Shown: positions 54,363-63,070, counted from the stretch's first letter. The stretch is DNA of 64,000 bases from Methyloligella halotolerans (GCF_001708935.1 NZ_MASI01000001.1:372001-436000); one strand, 5' to 3'. Numbers and translations: made by a program. Notes: generated by a model from the sequence alone, not told the origin.

Positions 54363-55522
54363 TCCGCAGCCTGCGGTGCGGGGCCGGACTCCGTCATCCG
54401 TTCGATCTCGGCCATTTGCGATTCGACGCTGACCTTGCGCTTAGCGAGCCAGAGATAAAGCCCGCTGCCCAGGACGACGATTGTGATGATATCGAGGATC
54501 GCCCAGATGATCTTCAGCGGCATGCCGCCGTAATCGCCGAAATGGAGCGGCTGGGAGAGCAGCAGCCCCGTAACGTACCAGGGCGGATCGCGCATGTCGG
54601 TCAGCTCGCCCGTCTTCGCATCGACCAGGGCCGGCTTCAGCAGCTTCGACGTCAGGGGCGTGTCGCCCCGCAGGAACACCGCATAGTGATGAGCGCTGGA
54701 AAAGGCGGATTGCGGGAAGGCCACGAAGGATGGCGACATATGCGGCGCGGCATCGAGGGCTGCATCCATCGCCGTCTGGAGGGAGCCGAGCTTCTCGTAT
54801 GGGGGCAGCTCCTCATAGGGCTTCACCATGGCCGCGAGCTGGTCGTTGCGCCAATACATGAAGACGAGCTCGCCGAGTGTATTGATCACCCCGGTTCCGC
54901 CGACGACCAGGGCCCAGGCTATGGTCACCGCGCCCATCAGATTGTGGATGTCGAGCCATTTGACCCGGGTGGTCTTCTCCTTCCGCACGGTGCCGAAATC
55001 GAGCCGCTTCATGAACGGCGCGTAGATCACGACGCCCGAGACGATCGCGACGATGAAGAGCAGCCCCATGGCGCCGAGGAACAGCATGCCCGGCAGGCCC
55101 GCGAACAGGTCCACATGGAGCTTGAAGATGAAGTACATCACCGTGTCGCGGAAATCGTATTCGCCCAGCACGTCGCCCGTGCGCATATCGGAGACGAGAA
55201 GCCGGGTGTTGTCCCTCTCGCTGCCGGCCGACTCGGCCATGGTGACGAAGACCTCGGCGGGATGATCCTCGTCCCAGCTCATGAACATGGGCGTCCAGCC
55301 GGGAATCTCCGCCTTCGCCCCGTCGACGACCTTGTCGAGGGAGACGTGGGGTGTTTCGGCCGCCATCTCCGGACCTTCGATGGAGTTGCCGAGGGCGTCC
55401 TCGATCTCGTGATAGAAAATGAGCGGCAGGCCGGTGATGCACAGCATCAGCAGGAACAGCATGCAGACGAGGCTGCTCCACTTATGGACCCACACCCATC
55501 CCTTCATCGTCTTGGCTGTCAT
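54359..55522 (-). CDS. PepSY-associated membrane protein (siderophore-iron reductase-like)
   Basis: 387 residues. Four membrane segments: VHKWSSLVCMLFLLMLCITG, MLFLGAMGLLFIVAIVSGVV, NLMGAVTIAWALVVGGTGVI and IIWAILDIITIVVLGSGLYL. Conserved histidines VHKWSS, KLHVDLFAG and DIHNLMG, typical of the PepSY_TM family, can hold haem b. Large periplasmic loops are present. Relatives (FoxB, FpvG, PiuB types) reduce iron from siderophores in the periplasm. It heads a minus-strand unit and has a TTGAC-N7-GTCAA iron operator 91 bases upstream of its start, next to a TonB receptor gene. Confidence 0.87.
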   Translation of the reverse strand: MTAKTMKGWVWVHKWSSLVCMLFLLMLCITGLPLIFYHEIEDALGNSIEGPEMAAETPHVSLDKVVDGAKAEIPGWTPMFMSWDEDHPAEVFVTMAESAGSERDNTRLLVSDMRTGDVLGEYDFRDTVMYFIFKLHVDLFAGLPGMLFLGAMGLLFIVAIVSGVVIYAPFMKRLDFGTVRKEKTTRVKWLDIHNLMGAVTIAWALVVGGTGVINTLGELVFMYWRNDQLAAMVKPYEELPPYEKLGSLQTAMDAALDAAPHMSPSFVAFPQSAFSSAHHYAVFLRGDTPLTSKLLKPALVDAKTGELTDMRDPPWYVTGLLLSQPLHFGDYGGMPLKIIWAILDIITIVVLGSGLYLWLAKRKVSVESQMAEIERMTESGPAPQAAE

Positions 55523-55612
55523 GTTCCGCTTGCCTCGCCGCTGGTCTCATCCGGGCGTCAGCACGCCCATGTCGCCGCGTCGTGCCCCGCCCGGGGCGCC
55601 GACTGAACATTG

Positions 55613-55629
55613 TTGACACTCACAGTCAA
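55613..55629. promoter_or_regulatory. RirA-type iron-responsive operator (IRO) for the PepSY unit
   Basis: TTGACACTCACAGTCAA contains TGA-N9-TCA with five-base arms TTGAC/GTCAA, the IRO pattern described for RirA in Rhizobiales. It lies 91-107 bases upstream of the PepSY start codon. Two more boxes of the same form precede the two TonB receptor genes. Confidence 0.75.
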
Positions 55630-55689
55630 CTTAAACGAGGCCGGTGGTGAACTTCCAGTCCTTCCGCACCCCGAGCGCCGGATTTTGCG

Positions 55690-55723
55690 CGATGGGCCGC
55701 AAGCGTATTGCCGCGGCCCATCG
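55690..55723. terminator. Hairpin downstream of the first TonB receptor
   Basis: CGATGGGCCGC and GCGGCCCATCG form an 11-bp perfect stem with a 12-base loop, 39 bases after the receptor stop. The T tract (GGTTTTCT) lies on the plus-strand side, so termination of the receptor transcript on the minus strand would depend mainly on the stem. Confidence 0.55.
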
Positions 55724-55761
55724 GTTTTCTGGCTTGAAGCGGTCCTTTCCGGACGCGCGCC

Positions 55762-58140
55762 TTAGAATTTGTAGGTGATGTTGCCGAGCACGGTACGGCC
55801 CTCCCCAAGGAAGCAGTCGCCGCGCGACAGGCAGGTGGTGACGTATCTCTCGTCGCCCAGATTGGTGGCGTTGATCTGATAGCGCCAATGCTCCGTGTCG
55901 TAGCTGAGCATGCCGTCGAACAGGGTGTAGGACGGCGTCCTGAGGCTGTCGGTGCCATCCCAGGATTCGCCGATATAGCGGACGCCACCACCGACGGAGA
56001 AGCCGGACACGCCGAACGCCGAGAAGTGGTAGGTGGCCCACAGAGACGCTTGGTTCTCAGGCACCGTCTCGACCCGATAACCCGCCAGATCGCCGGCAGT
56101 GTATTCGGCGTCGGTGAACGCGTAGCCCGCGATCACGTCGAGCTTGTCGCTGAGGGTGAAGATGGTCTCGATCTCACCGCCCCTAAATCGCGCCTCGCCG
56201 ATCTGGATCTGGTTGAACGGGTTGTTGGGATCGGAGGCCTGCAGATTGCTCTGGGTGGTGTCGTAGAGCGAGCCGTTCACGACGATCGGCTTGCCCGGCA
56301 CCTGATACTTGAAGCCGATCTCGTACTGCTCGCCCTCGAGCGGATCGAAGGCCTGGCCGTAGAAGTTCGTGCCGAAGATCGGATCGAAGGACTGCATGTA
56401 GCTGAAATACGGGGTCAGCCCATTGGCGAACTCGTACATGATGCCGGCGCGATAGGTGGTCGCGTTCACGTCCTGATCCGCTTGACCCTCGGCGGAGCTG
56501 GTGACCTCGTCATTGCGGATGCCGAGCACGGCGATCCAGTTGCCGAGCTTGATCTGATCCTGTGCGTAGAAGCCGAGCTGCTCGGTGCCCGTCTCGGGCA
56601 ACTCCACGGCCACAGGCGGGATGAAGGGCAGGCTGTAGTCCGGATTGTAGAGATCGAACGGCGTCGCCACGAAGCCGCTGCCCTGGCGGGATTTCTCCTT
56701 GAAGCGGGTGTAATCGACGCCCAGCAGCACCTTGTGCTCGATCGTGCCGGTGTCGAAATCGGCAATGAAGTTGCTGTCAGACGTGAAGGTCTGCGCATGG
56801 GGCTGGCTGATGTAGCTGTAGCGCTGAACCGTCCGCCGTGCCGGGTCCACGAAGGGATTCTGCGGATCCGTGTAGACGTTCGGATACATGGACCGGTAAT
56901 CCACCTCGGCATCGACGTAGCGGAGGCCCTGGCGGAAGGTCCAGACATCGCTCAGCTCCCTGTCGAACAGGACTTCGACGCTGGCGCTTTCGGTCTTGTA
57001 CTGATCCCAGTCCGGATCGCTTACGAAGCGGCTCCACGGGATGTACCCGTTGGGTCCTGCGTAGCGTGTGCCCTCCCAGGGAAGGAAGTTGGCGCTCGAG
57101 CCGGTATCGTCCTTCTGGAAGTTGGCGATGACCGTCAGCTCGGTCTTGTCGTCCGGCCGCCAGGTGATGGACGGGTTGAAGACGTAGCGGTCGTATTCGA
57201 CGAAGTCGACCTGGGTATCGGAATTGCGGGCGACGCCGACCATCCGATAGAGCCACTTCCCGTCCTTTGTGATCTTGCCGGTCGAGTCGCCCTGCACCTG
57301 ACCGAAATCGTGGCTGCCGTACAGGACGCCGATTTCAGTGTGGCTTTCTTCCTGGGGCCGCTTGGAGATCAGGTTGATGATACCGGCGGTCGAGCCCGCG
57401 CCGTAGAGCACGGAAGCCGGTCCTTTGAGCACCTCAATCCGCTCCAGGGTGTAGGGATCGACCCGGGTGTTGTTGTAGTAGCCGTAGATGCGGCGCATGC
57501 CGTCGAGATACTGGACCGGGTCCTGGCCGCGAATGCGGGCCCAGTCGCCGCGGATGTCGAAGCCATAGGGGCCTGCCACCACGCCGGGGACGTAGTCCAG
57601 TGCCTGCTGGACGCTCGTCGCGCCCTGATCCTGGATCTGCTGCTCGGTGACGATGGTGATCGACTGTGGGATCTCGTTGAGCGGAGTATCGGTCTTGATG
57701 CCGGTTCCGGTCCGCTCGGCGACATATCCATCCACCGGGCCCCAAGCCGATTCGGCGTCGACCGACGTTCCGGCCTCGATGTCGGGGGCCGCGGGAGCGG
57801 GCGCCCGAACGGGCGTCGGCGTCGAGGCGGTGCGAGTCGGCTGAGTGGGCGCCGGAGGCGCTTCGTAAGGCGCCTGGACGGTGATCTCCGGAAGCTCGTG
57901 GTCGGTCGCCGCCCCCTCGCCGGTCGTTTCCTCGGCCGGTGAAGCTTCCTGCTCCTGGACCTCGGGAGCCTGGCTCTCCGACGGACTGCTTTCCGAGCTC
58001 CTGGCTTCGGGCGCTTCCGTCGAAACACCGTTCTCTTCGGCGGTGTTTCCGTCCTGCGCCATGGCGCCGGTGGTCACAAGGCAGGCAAGAGCGATAGACG
58101 CGGCGAGCTGGCTGGCCCGCCCCACAAAGTGAAGCTTCAC
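55762..58140 (-). CDS. TonB-dependent siderophore receptor 1
   Basis: 792 residues from a GTG. Signal peptide ends at GAMAQ (residue 29). Then comes an acidic, Pro/Ser-rich stretch, a TonB box-like HELPEITVQAPYEAP at about 81-95, a Pro/Ala/Thr linker and the plug (EIPQSITIVTEQQIQDQGA, RIEVLKGPASVLYGAGSTAG). The barrel ends with the canonical aromatic residue in NITYKF. FhuA/FpvA-type siderophore subgroup by the I-P-Q-S-I motif; the ligand is unknown. It has its own IRO box (58259-58275) and receptor 2 lies upstream. One pair of Cys (TTCLSRGDCFLG) is near the C-terminus, as in many siderophore receptors. Confidence 0.94.
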   Translation of the reverse strand: MKLHFVGRASQLAASIALACLVTTGAMAQDGNTAEENGVSTEAPEARSSESSPSESQAPEVQEQEASPAEETTGEGAATDHELPEITVQAPYEAPPAPTQPTRTASTPTPVRAPAPAAPDIEAGTSVDAESAWGPVDGYVAERTGTGIKTDTPLNEIPQSITIVTEQQIQDQGATSVQQALDYVPGVVAGPYGFDIRGDWARIRGQDPVQYLDGMRRIYGYYNNTRVDPYTLERIEVLKGPASVLYGAGSTAGIINLISKRPQEESHTEIGVLYGSHDFGQVQGDSTGKITKDGKWLYRMVGVARNSDTQVDFVEYDRYVFNPSITWRPDDKTELTVIANFQKDDTGSSANFLPWEGTRYAGPNGYIPWSRFVSDPDWDQYKTESASVEVLFDRELSDVWTFRQGLRYVDAEVDYRSMYPNVYTDPQNPFVDPARRTVQRYSYISQPHAQTFTSDSNFIADFDTGTIEHKVLLGVDYTRFKEKSRQGSGFVATPFDLYNPDYSLPFIPPVAVELPETGTEQLGFYAQDQIKLGNWIAVLGIRNDEVTSSAEGQADQDVNATTYRAGIMYEFANGLTPYFSYMQSFDPIFGTNFYGQAFDPLEGEQYEIGFKYQVPGKPIVVNGSLYDTTQSNLQASDPNNPFNQIQIGEARFRGGEIETIFTLSDKLDVIAGYAFTDAEYTAGDLAGYRVETVPENQASLWATYHFSAFGVSGFSVGGGVRYIGESWDGTDSLRTPSYTLFDGMLSYDTEHWRYQINATNLGDERYVTTCLSRGDCFLGEGRTVLGNITYKF

Positions 58141-58258
58141 GATTAGTCCCCCAACAGCGGCGAACCTGCCGGTTCACCGTTTACTCAGACCCCGCTTTCG
58201 GCTGCCGCCGGCTGCGGAATCGGTCCCCCAAAATTGCTTTAGGCATTTGTTAAGATTG

Positions 58259-58275
58259 ATGACTTCGAGAGTCAA
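58259..58275. promoter_or_regulatory. RirA-type IRO for TonB receptor 1
   Basis: ATGACTTCGAGAGTCAA contains TGA-N9-TCA with matching arms TGACT/AGTCA. It is 119-135 bases upstream of the receptor 1 start and 51 bases after the receptor 2 stop. Confidence 0.72.
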
Positions 58276-58325
58276 GTTTTCGAAGCTTGAGCAAAGTCAG
58301 TCTCTTTTCAGCGCAACCTCACGCA

Positions 58326-60722
58326 CTACCAGCGTCGCTTGATGCTGCCGATGACGGTCCGCCCGGCGCCGTAGTAGCAAGTGTCCCAGCACGACAGCGT
58401 CTCTTCGTCCTCGATGTTCTGGACGTTCAGGGCGAAGCGCCACTTCTCGGTCTCGTAGTCCACCATGGCGTCGAACAGGGTGTAGGACGGCACGGTCATG
58501 AGGGCGCTGTTGGCGATATCGCCATAGGTCTCGCCGGTGTAGCGGACGCCACCTCCGAAGCCGAAGCCTTCGAGCTGGCCTTGCTGGAACTGGTAGTGAG
58601 CCCAGAGTGACGCCATGTGTTCGGGCACGATAGGCTCGCGCTTGCCCACTTCCGCCGGATCGGAGCTTTGCTCGATGTCAAAGTCCGGAAGCCACGTATA
58701 GGCGGCGATCACGTCCAGCCCTTCGACCACCTCGGCGGTAGCCTCGAACTCCAGGCCGCTTGATTTGATCTCGCCCACCTGGCTCTGGACGAAGTTGTTG
58801 TCGCTGGTGATGTAGTTCTGCCTGCGGATATCGAAGGCGGAGAAGGTCATCAACAGATTGTCGTTGGGCTGATATTTCAGGCCGCCCTCGTATTGCCGGC
58901 CCGTTTCAGGCTCGAAGAACTGCCCGGTCAACGGATCCACGCCGGAAACCGGGAGGAACGAGGTCGAATAGCTGAAATACGGCGCCCAGCCGCCGTCCAT
59001 CTCGTAGACGGCTCCAACGCGCCAGCTCAGGGCATCGTCGTGCTGGGTGGAATCTGCCCCGAAGAGCTGATCGTCGACGTTGATCTTGGCCCAGTCGTAG
59101 CGCAGGCCACCCACGAGGATCAGCCGGTCGAACATCTTGGCCTGGTCCTGGATGTAGAGGCCGGTCTGCTCGATTGTCGTATCGGAGACGTTGAACGGCG
59201 CCGGATCCACGCCATCGAAGCCGCCGTAATCGGGCCGGTACATGTCGATGGAGGTCGTGGCGGCGAAGCCCGAGCGCTGATCGAACTTGTTGTTCTGATA
59301 GTCCACGCCCATCAGCAACGTGTGCTCGATGCCGCCCGTGGCGAAATCTGCTTGGGCCTGGTTGTCGATGACGAACTGGTTCACGTCCTCATAGGAATAG
59401 AACGCAGCGCGGTTCATCCGGCGCATGCTGGGATCGGAGAGATCGAGCCCGGTGCCGTAGACCTGGTTGAGACCCGTATCGAGCGACCCGTAGCGGGCGT
59501 TCTGACGGAGCGTCCAGGTTTCGTTGAGGTCATGCTCCAGGAAGTAGCTGACCGCCCACTGTTCCCGATTGTAATTGTCGTAGTTCGGCTCTCCGCCGAA
59601 GAAGCTGCGCCGGATCTTGCCGTTGGGATTCGGCAGCAGCGTCCCTTGCGCGGGGAGGAACTGGGTGCTGAGGCCCGTGTCGTTCTTCAGGTAATGGGCC
59701 AGCACCGTGATCTCCGTGGCGTCGCTCGGCCGGTATGTCACGGCGGGAGCGATGTAGAAGTCGTCGCCATCGACGAAATCAACCTGGCTGCCATGGCTGC
59801 GTGCCAGACCGGTCAGGCGATAAAGCACTTTGCCGTCCTGGGTGACGCGGCCGCCCATGTCGAAATTACCCTGCACCCACTGATCGTTTCCGGCCTGGAT
59901 CTCTGCCTCGCCGAACTCCTCGTCGATGGGCCGCTTCGTCACGTAGTTCACCGTGCCGCCGGGATTCATCTGGCCATAGAGGACCGAGGACGGCCCCTTC
60001 AGGATCTCGATGCGTTCGGCCCCATACGGTTCGGCCTTCCAGGTGGACCACGTGTTGTTGTTCCGGGCGAACAAACCGTCGAAATAGAAACCCGGGTAGT
60101 AGGCATCGAAGCCGCGGATGGCGAGCCAGTCGTACCGGGAGTCGACGCCGTAGATGCCGGAGCGCACACCGGCGGTGTAGTTCACCGCTTCGTTCAGGGT
60201 GTTGGCGCCCAGCTGCTCGATCCGGTCGGCGCTGATGACGGAGACGGACTGTGGGATCTCGATGATCGGCGTATCGGTCTTCATGCCGGTCGCGCTGCGG
60301 GTAGCCACGATGCCGTCCACCGGGCCCCATGCGGATTCGACGTTGCCTGCGGACGGGGCCGTTTGGAGCTCGGCATCGCTCTCGATCCGTGCCGGAGCAG
60401 ACGCTTGCGACGTGGTGGCCGGGGCCGGGCTCGGCCGGGCAGCGGGCGCTTCGTAAGGGGCCTGGACCGTAATCTCCGGAAGCTCGTGATCGGCGGCGCT
60501 GCTTTCTGCACCCCTATCCGTCTCGGCCTCTTCCTCCTGGAGGCTCGGCTGCTCTTCTTGAGCGTCCGGGTTCTCCACATCGCTCGCGGTATCTTCCTGC
60601 TCGACAATATCGCTATCGGTGTCCGCGCCTTCTTCCTGAGCGAAAGCGGCTCCCCCTGCGAAGAGAATGCCGACCACGATGAGCGCAAGCGGGCCGCGCC
60701 GCCAGAGGCTGCTGCCTGTCAC
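58326..60722 (-). CDS. TonB-dependent siderophore receptor 2
   Basis: About 798 residues from the GTG at 60722 (MTGSSLWRRGPLALIVVGIL); the frame continues upstream to 60809 but without a signal peptide in that part. Signal ends FAQ. A Glu/Asp-rich stretch, then the same DHELPEITVQAPYEAP as receptor 1, an Ala/Pro linker and the plug (EIPQSVSVISADRIEQLGA, RIEILKGPSSVLYGQMNPGG). The barrel ends in IGSIKRRW, and the pair CWDTCYYG is near the end. Clearly a paralogue of receptor 1. IRO box at 60846-60862. Ligand unknown; ferrioxamine/hydroxamate types are compatible. Confidence 0.94.
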   Translation of the reverse strand: MTGSSLWRRGPLALIVVGILFAGGAAFAQEEGADTDSDIVEQEDTASDVENPDAQEEQPSLQEEEAETDRGAESSAADHELPEITVQAPYEAPAARPSPAPATTSQASAPARIESDAELQTAPSAGNVESAWGPVDGIVATRSATGMKTDTPIIEIPQSVSVISADRIEQLGANTLNEAVNYTAGVRSGIYGVDSRYDWLAIRGFDAYYPGFYFDGLFARNNNTWSTWKAEPYGAERIEILKGPSSVLYGQMNPGGTVNYVTKRPIDEEFGEAEIQAGNDQWVQGNFDMGGRVTQDGKVLYRLTGLARSHGSQVDFVDGDDFYIAPAVTYRPSDATEITVLAHYLKNDTGLSTQFLPAQGTLLPNPNGKIRRSFFGGEPNYDNYNREQWAVSYFLEHDLNETWTLRQNARYGSLDTGLNQVYGTGLDLSDPSMRRMNRAAFYSYEDVNQFVIDNQAQADFATGGIEHTLLMGVDYQNNKFDQRSGFAATTSIDMYRPDYGGFDGVDPAPFNVSDTTIEQTGLYIQDQAKMFDRLILVGGLRYDWAKINVDDQLFGADSTQHDDALSWRVGAVYEMDGGWAPYFSYSTSFLPVSGVDPLTGQFFEPETGRQYEGGLKYQPNDNLLMTFSAFDIRRQNYITSDNNFVQSQVGEIKSSGLEFEATAEVVEGLDVIAAYTWLPDFDIEQSSDPAEVGKREPIVPEHMASLWAHYQFQQGQLEGFGFGGGVRYTGETYGDIANSALMTVPSYTLFDAMVDYETEKWRFALNVQNIEDEETLSCWDTCYYGAGRTVIGSIKRRW

Positions 60723-60845
60723 GAATGTCCCCCAATAATCCCCACGGCCGATAGACCGGCCCGGTGTTAAGTCCCTCAAAATCCCCCGATTTCGAAGGCC
60801 ACTCTGCAATGCACGAAGCGGATGCGTTAACGACTGTTAAGATTG

Positions 60846-60862
60846 TTGAGAAAAGGAGTCAA
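60846..60862. promoter_or_regulatory. RirA-type IRO for TonB receptor 2
   Basis: TTGAGAAAAGGAGTCAA contains TGA-N9-TCA. It lies 124-140 bases upstream of the GTG start of receptor 2 and 115 bases before the divergent parA-like gene, so it could in principle affect both. Confidence 0.72.
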
Positions 60863-60976
60863 CATTTTGGGCCCGGTTTATCCCGGCCAGAACGGGCGTG
60901 GCTGGAAGAAACGGCCGATTCCCGGTAAGACTTGCATCCAGATACATTTTGTCGTGCGGAAGCGAGGCGGCTTCGA

Positions 60977-61873
60977 ATGGCAGCAAAAATCATAGCCGTG
61001 GCCAATATGAAGGGCGGGGTGGGCAAGACCTCCACCGTTGCCATGCTGGCCGAAGCGCTGGCGGCCACCGACAATGCCCGGGTTCTGGTGATCGACGTGG
61101 ACGCCCAGGCGAACGCCTCCCTGGTGCTCGCCGGCGATGCCACGCTGTCGGAGTTGATCGAGAACAAGCGGACGATCGACGGCTTCCTGGACGATTACTA
61201 CCTGGGCGAGAAGAAGCTGGAGCTCGCCGACTGCATCCAACGAGGGGTTTCCGACGTCAGTCAGGGCGCCGAACCGCTCAACGTCTCCCTCCTCCCGTCC
61301 AGTCCGGAACTGCGGCTGCTGGAACGGGAGATCATGGTGGCGCTGACGGGGAAAGGCCTCGGGCTCAACGCGGTGATTTCGCGTCTCGCCCGGCTAATGG
61401 AGAACCAGCTCGACAAGCTTAGCCGCCGCTTCGACTACATCATCATCGATTGCGCGCCGGGCATCTCGGCGATTACTGAAGCCGCCTTACGTATCGCCGA
61501 CCTGGTGATCGTGCCGACCATTCCGGACTTTCTCTCCACCGCGGGATTGCAGGCCTTCTGCAACAGCGTCTGGAAGGGCACGCGGTACGGCAAGGGCGTC
61601 GCGAAGGAAGGCGTCATTCCCCGCGTCCTGATCACCCGCAAGCGGGAGACCCGGGAGCATCACCGCTACGCGAACGAGATGTACAACGAGCGGTACAAGT
61701 CAGAGCCGTCGTTCAAGCTTTTCAAGACCCAGATTCCGGAGCGGACCCGCATCGCCGAAGCGTTGGGGCGGACGGGCTCGGAGCCGACCTTCACGAACAA
61801 GTGGGGGCCGGAGGTGCTGCCGGTGCTCGAGGCCCTGGCGAAGGAAACCAAGGAGGCTGTCCATGGCGGTTAG
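60977..61873 (+). CDS. ParA-family ATPase
   Basis: About 298 residues from the ATG at 60977 (MAAKIIAVANMKGGVGKTST). The deviant Walker A K-G-G-V-G-K-T and the following VLVIDVDAQANASLVLAGD are ParA/MinD hallmarks; YIIIDCAPGISAITEAALR is Walker B-like and DLVIVPTIPDFLSTAGLQ the next motif. There is no N-terminal helix-turn-helix. No parB lies next to it; instead a small basic protein overlaps its end by 11 bases. Such orphan ParAs position plasmids, protein clusters or other cargo. It is divergent from TonB receptor 2. Confidence 0.9.
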   Translation: MAAKIIAVANMKGGVGKTSTVAMLAEALAATDNARVLVIDVDAQANASLVLAGDATLSELIENKRTIDGFLDDYYLGEKKLELADCIQRGVSDVSQGAEPLNVSLLPSSPELRLLEREIMVALTGKGLGLNAVISRLARLMENQLDKLSRRFDYIIIDCAPGISAITEAALRIADLVIVPTIPDFLSTAGLQAFCNSVWKGTRYGKGVAKEGVIPRVLITRKRETREHHRYANEMYNERYKSEPSFKLFKTQIPERTRIAEALGRTGSEPTFTNKWGPEVLPVLEALAKETKEAVHGG

Positions 61874-62294
61874 CTTGAACGGGCTGAATGTGCTCGGAAA
61901 GATTTCGGGAAATTCGAAGGTCTTCTCCGACATCAAGCCGGATGCCGATAAGCAGGCGCGCAGTCTGGTGGTGAAGCAGATCAAGGCGAAGCCCGAACTC
62001 GATTCCGTGCGGGCCGTGAAAAAGGCCGTCGGTCCCTCCGCCTTCGATTCCATCATCGACGGAATGAGCGACGCGGAAATCCGCACCCTGCTCAACAAGA
62101 TGGATCCTCACAACAAGGAGCTGCGCCAGGCGCGGCCCGCGGCACGGCGGGATCATCTGAGGGCGCTGACGGCCGGCCGGGCCAAGATCGTCCAGCCGCC
62201 GGAGACCGAGCCAAAAAAACGTCCGGCGAAGCCGAAGCCTCGCCGGACGCTCGATCTCGAATCCATGAAGGCGAAAGCGAAGGGCAAGCGCTAA
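61863..62294 (+). CDS. Small basic protein coupled to the ParA-like gene, unknown
   Basis: 143 residues. Its ATG lies inside the 3' end of the ParA gene (11-base overlap), so it is translationally coupled. The N-terminal half is mixed (VSLNGLNVLGKISGNSKVFS, VKKAVGPSAFDSIIDGMSDA, EIRTLLNKMDPHNKELRQ, which looks helical). The C-terminal third is very basic and Pro-rich (KKRPAKPKPRR, KAKAKGKR), a probable DNA-, RNA- or surface-binding tail. I recognise no known family. The position suggests a partner or adaptor for the ATPase. Confidence 0.75.
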   Translation: MAVSLNGLNVLGKISGNSKVFSDIKPDADKQARSLVVKQIKAKPELDSVRAVKKAVGPSAFDSIIDGMSDAEIRTLLNKMDPHNKELRQARPAARRDHLRALTAGRAKIVQPPETEPKKRPAKPKPRRTLDLESMKAKAKGKR

Positions 62295-62325
62295 GCTGCG
62301 CCCTGCCCGGCTTCGCCCGTAGCGC

Positions 62326-63015
62326 TCAGGCGCTTTCGGAGACTTCCTCCTCGGGCGGCATCGTCTTGCTCAGGGTCTTCGTGAACTTGTCGAGGATCCG
62401 CTGGATCTCGTAGTGACCGCCGGGCGCCCATTCGCTGAACAGTTCGGTCAGGGAATCGGTCCGGGCGCGCTCGATCTTGATCAGCACCGCGCGCCCCTCC
62501 TCCGTAACCGTGAGGCTGTCGTCGCCGCCGGACACCAGCCCCTGGCGCTGCAGGGATGCCAGCGGCGCGACGAGGCGCTCTTGCGGATGGCGCAGGGCCT
62601 CCGCCAGATGCTCCGACCGGGCACCGACGATCACGCTCAGCCGGTTCAGGAGCCACAGCTCCTGGGGACGCAGCTCAAGACCGGCGCGCTGGATGAAACG
62701 GCGGTAGGTCTCGTTCTGATTGTACGGCTTCGCCATCTGCCGGAACAGCCGGTCCAGATCGCCGATGGAGTTCGCTTCCTGAAGGGTCGGCAGCTCACGC
62801 TTCGTCTTCACGCTCCCAATCTCCGTATCCGTCGAGAAATTACTCTGGCCCATCGTCTGCCCGCACTGCTTGTCGCGCACGAAGGCCCTTGTCCAACCCC
62901 GCCCGCCGGCATGGGCCATCAGAAGGACTGCGAGGCCGCCTGCCGTCACCATGGTCATGGTCGTGGCGTCGAGAACGAAGAGGGACAAATCTGGAAGCGA
63001 GGCGAGTGACAGCAT
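62326..63015 (-). CDS. MarR-like winged-helix protein with hydrophobic N-terminus
   Basis: 229 residues if the ATG at 63015 is used. The first 50 residues contain a hydrophobic stretch (TMTMVTAGGLAVLLMAHAGG). A start at the ATG 62853 would give 175 residues without it. The core is a MarR-like winged helix: LRPQELWLLNRLSVIVGARS, HLAEALRHPQERLVAPLASL, QRQGLVSGGDDSLTVTEEGR, followed by a C-terminal helix that could dimerise. No target gene can be seen. It converges with the ParA partner gene. Confidence 0.65.
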   Translation of the reverse strand: MLSLASLPDLSLFVLDATTMTMVTAGGLAVLLMAHAGGRGWTRAFVRDKQCGQTMGQSNFSTDTEIGSVKTKRELPTLQEANSIGDLDRLFRQMAKPYNQNETYRRFIQRAGLELRPQELWLLNRLSVIVGARSEHLAEALRHPQERLVAPLASLQRQGLVSGGDDSLTVTEEGRAVLIKIERARTDSLTELFSEWAPGGHYEIQRILDKFTKTLSKTMPPEEEVSESA

Positions 63016-63070
63016 GACAGCAACCCAATCTTAGTGTGCGCAGCGGGTGGACCCCCCACCCAAATAAAAA

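Noticed and set aside
55888-60770. Long plus-strand open frames opposite the TonB receptor genes
   Set aside because: They are composition-driven shadows of the receptor reading frames with no signal peptide, domain or start signal of their own.
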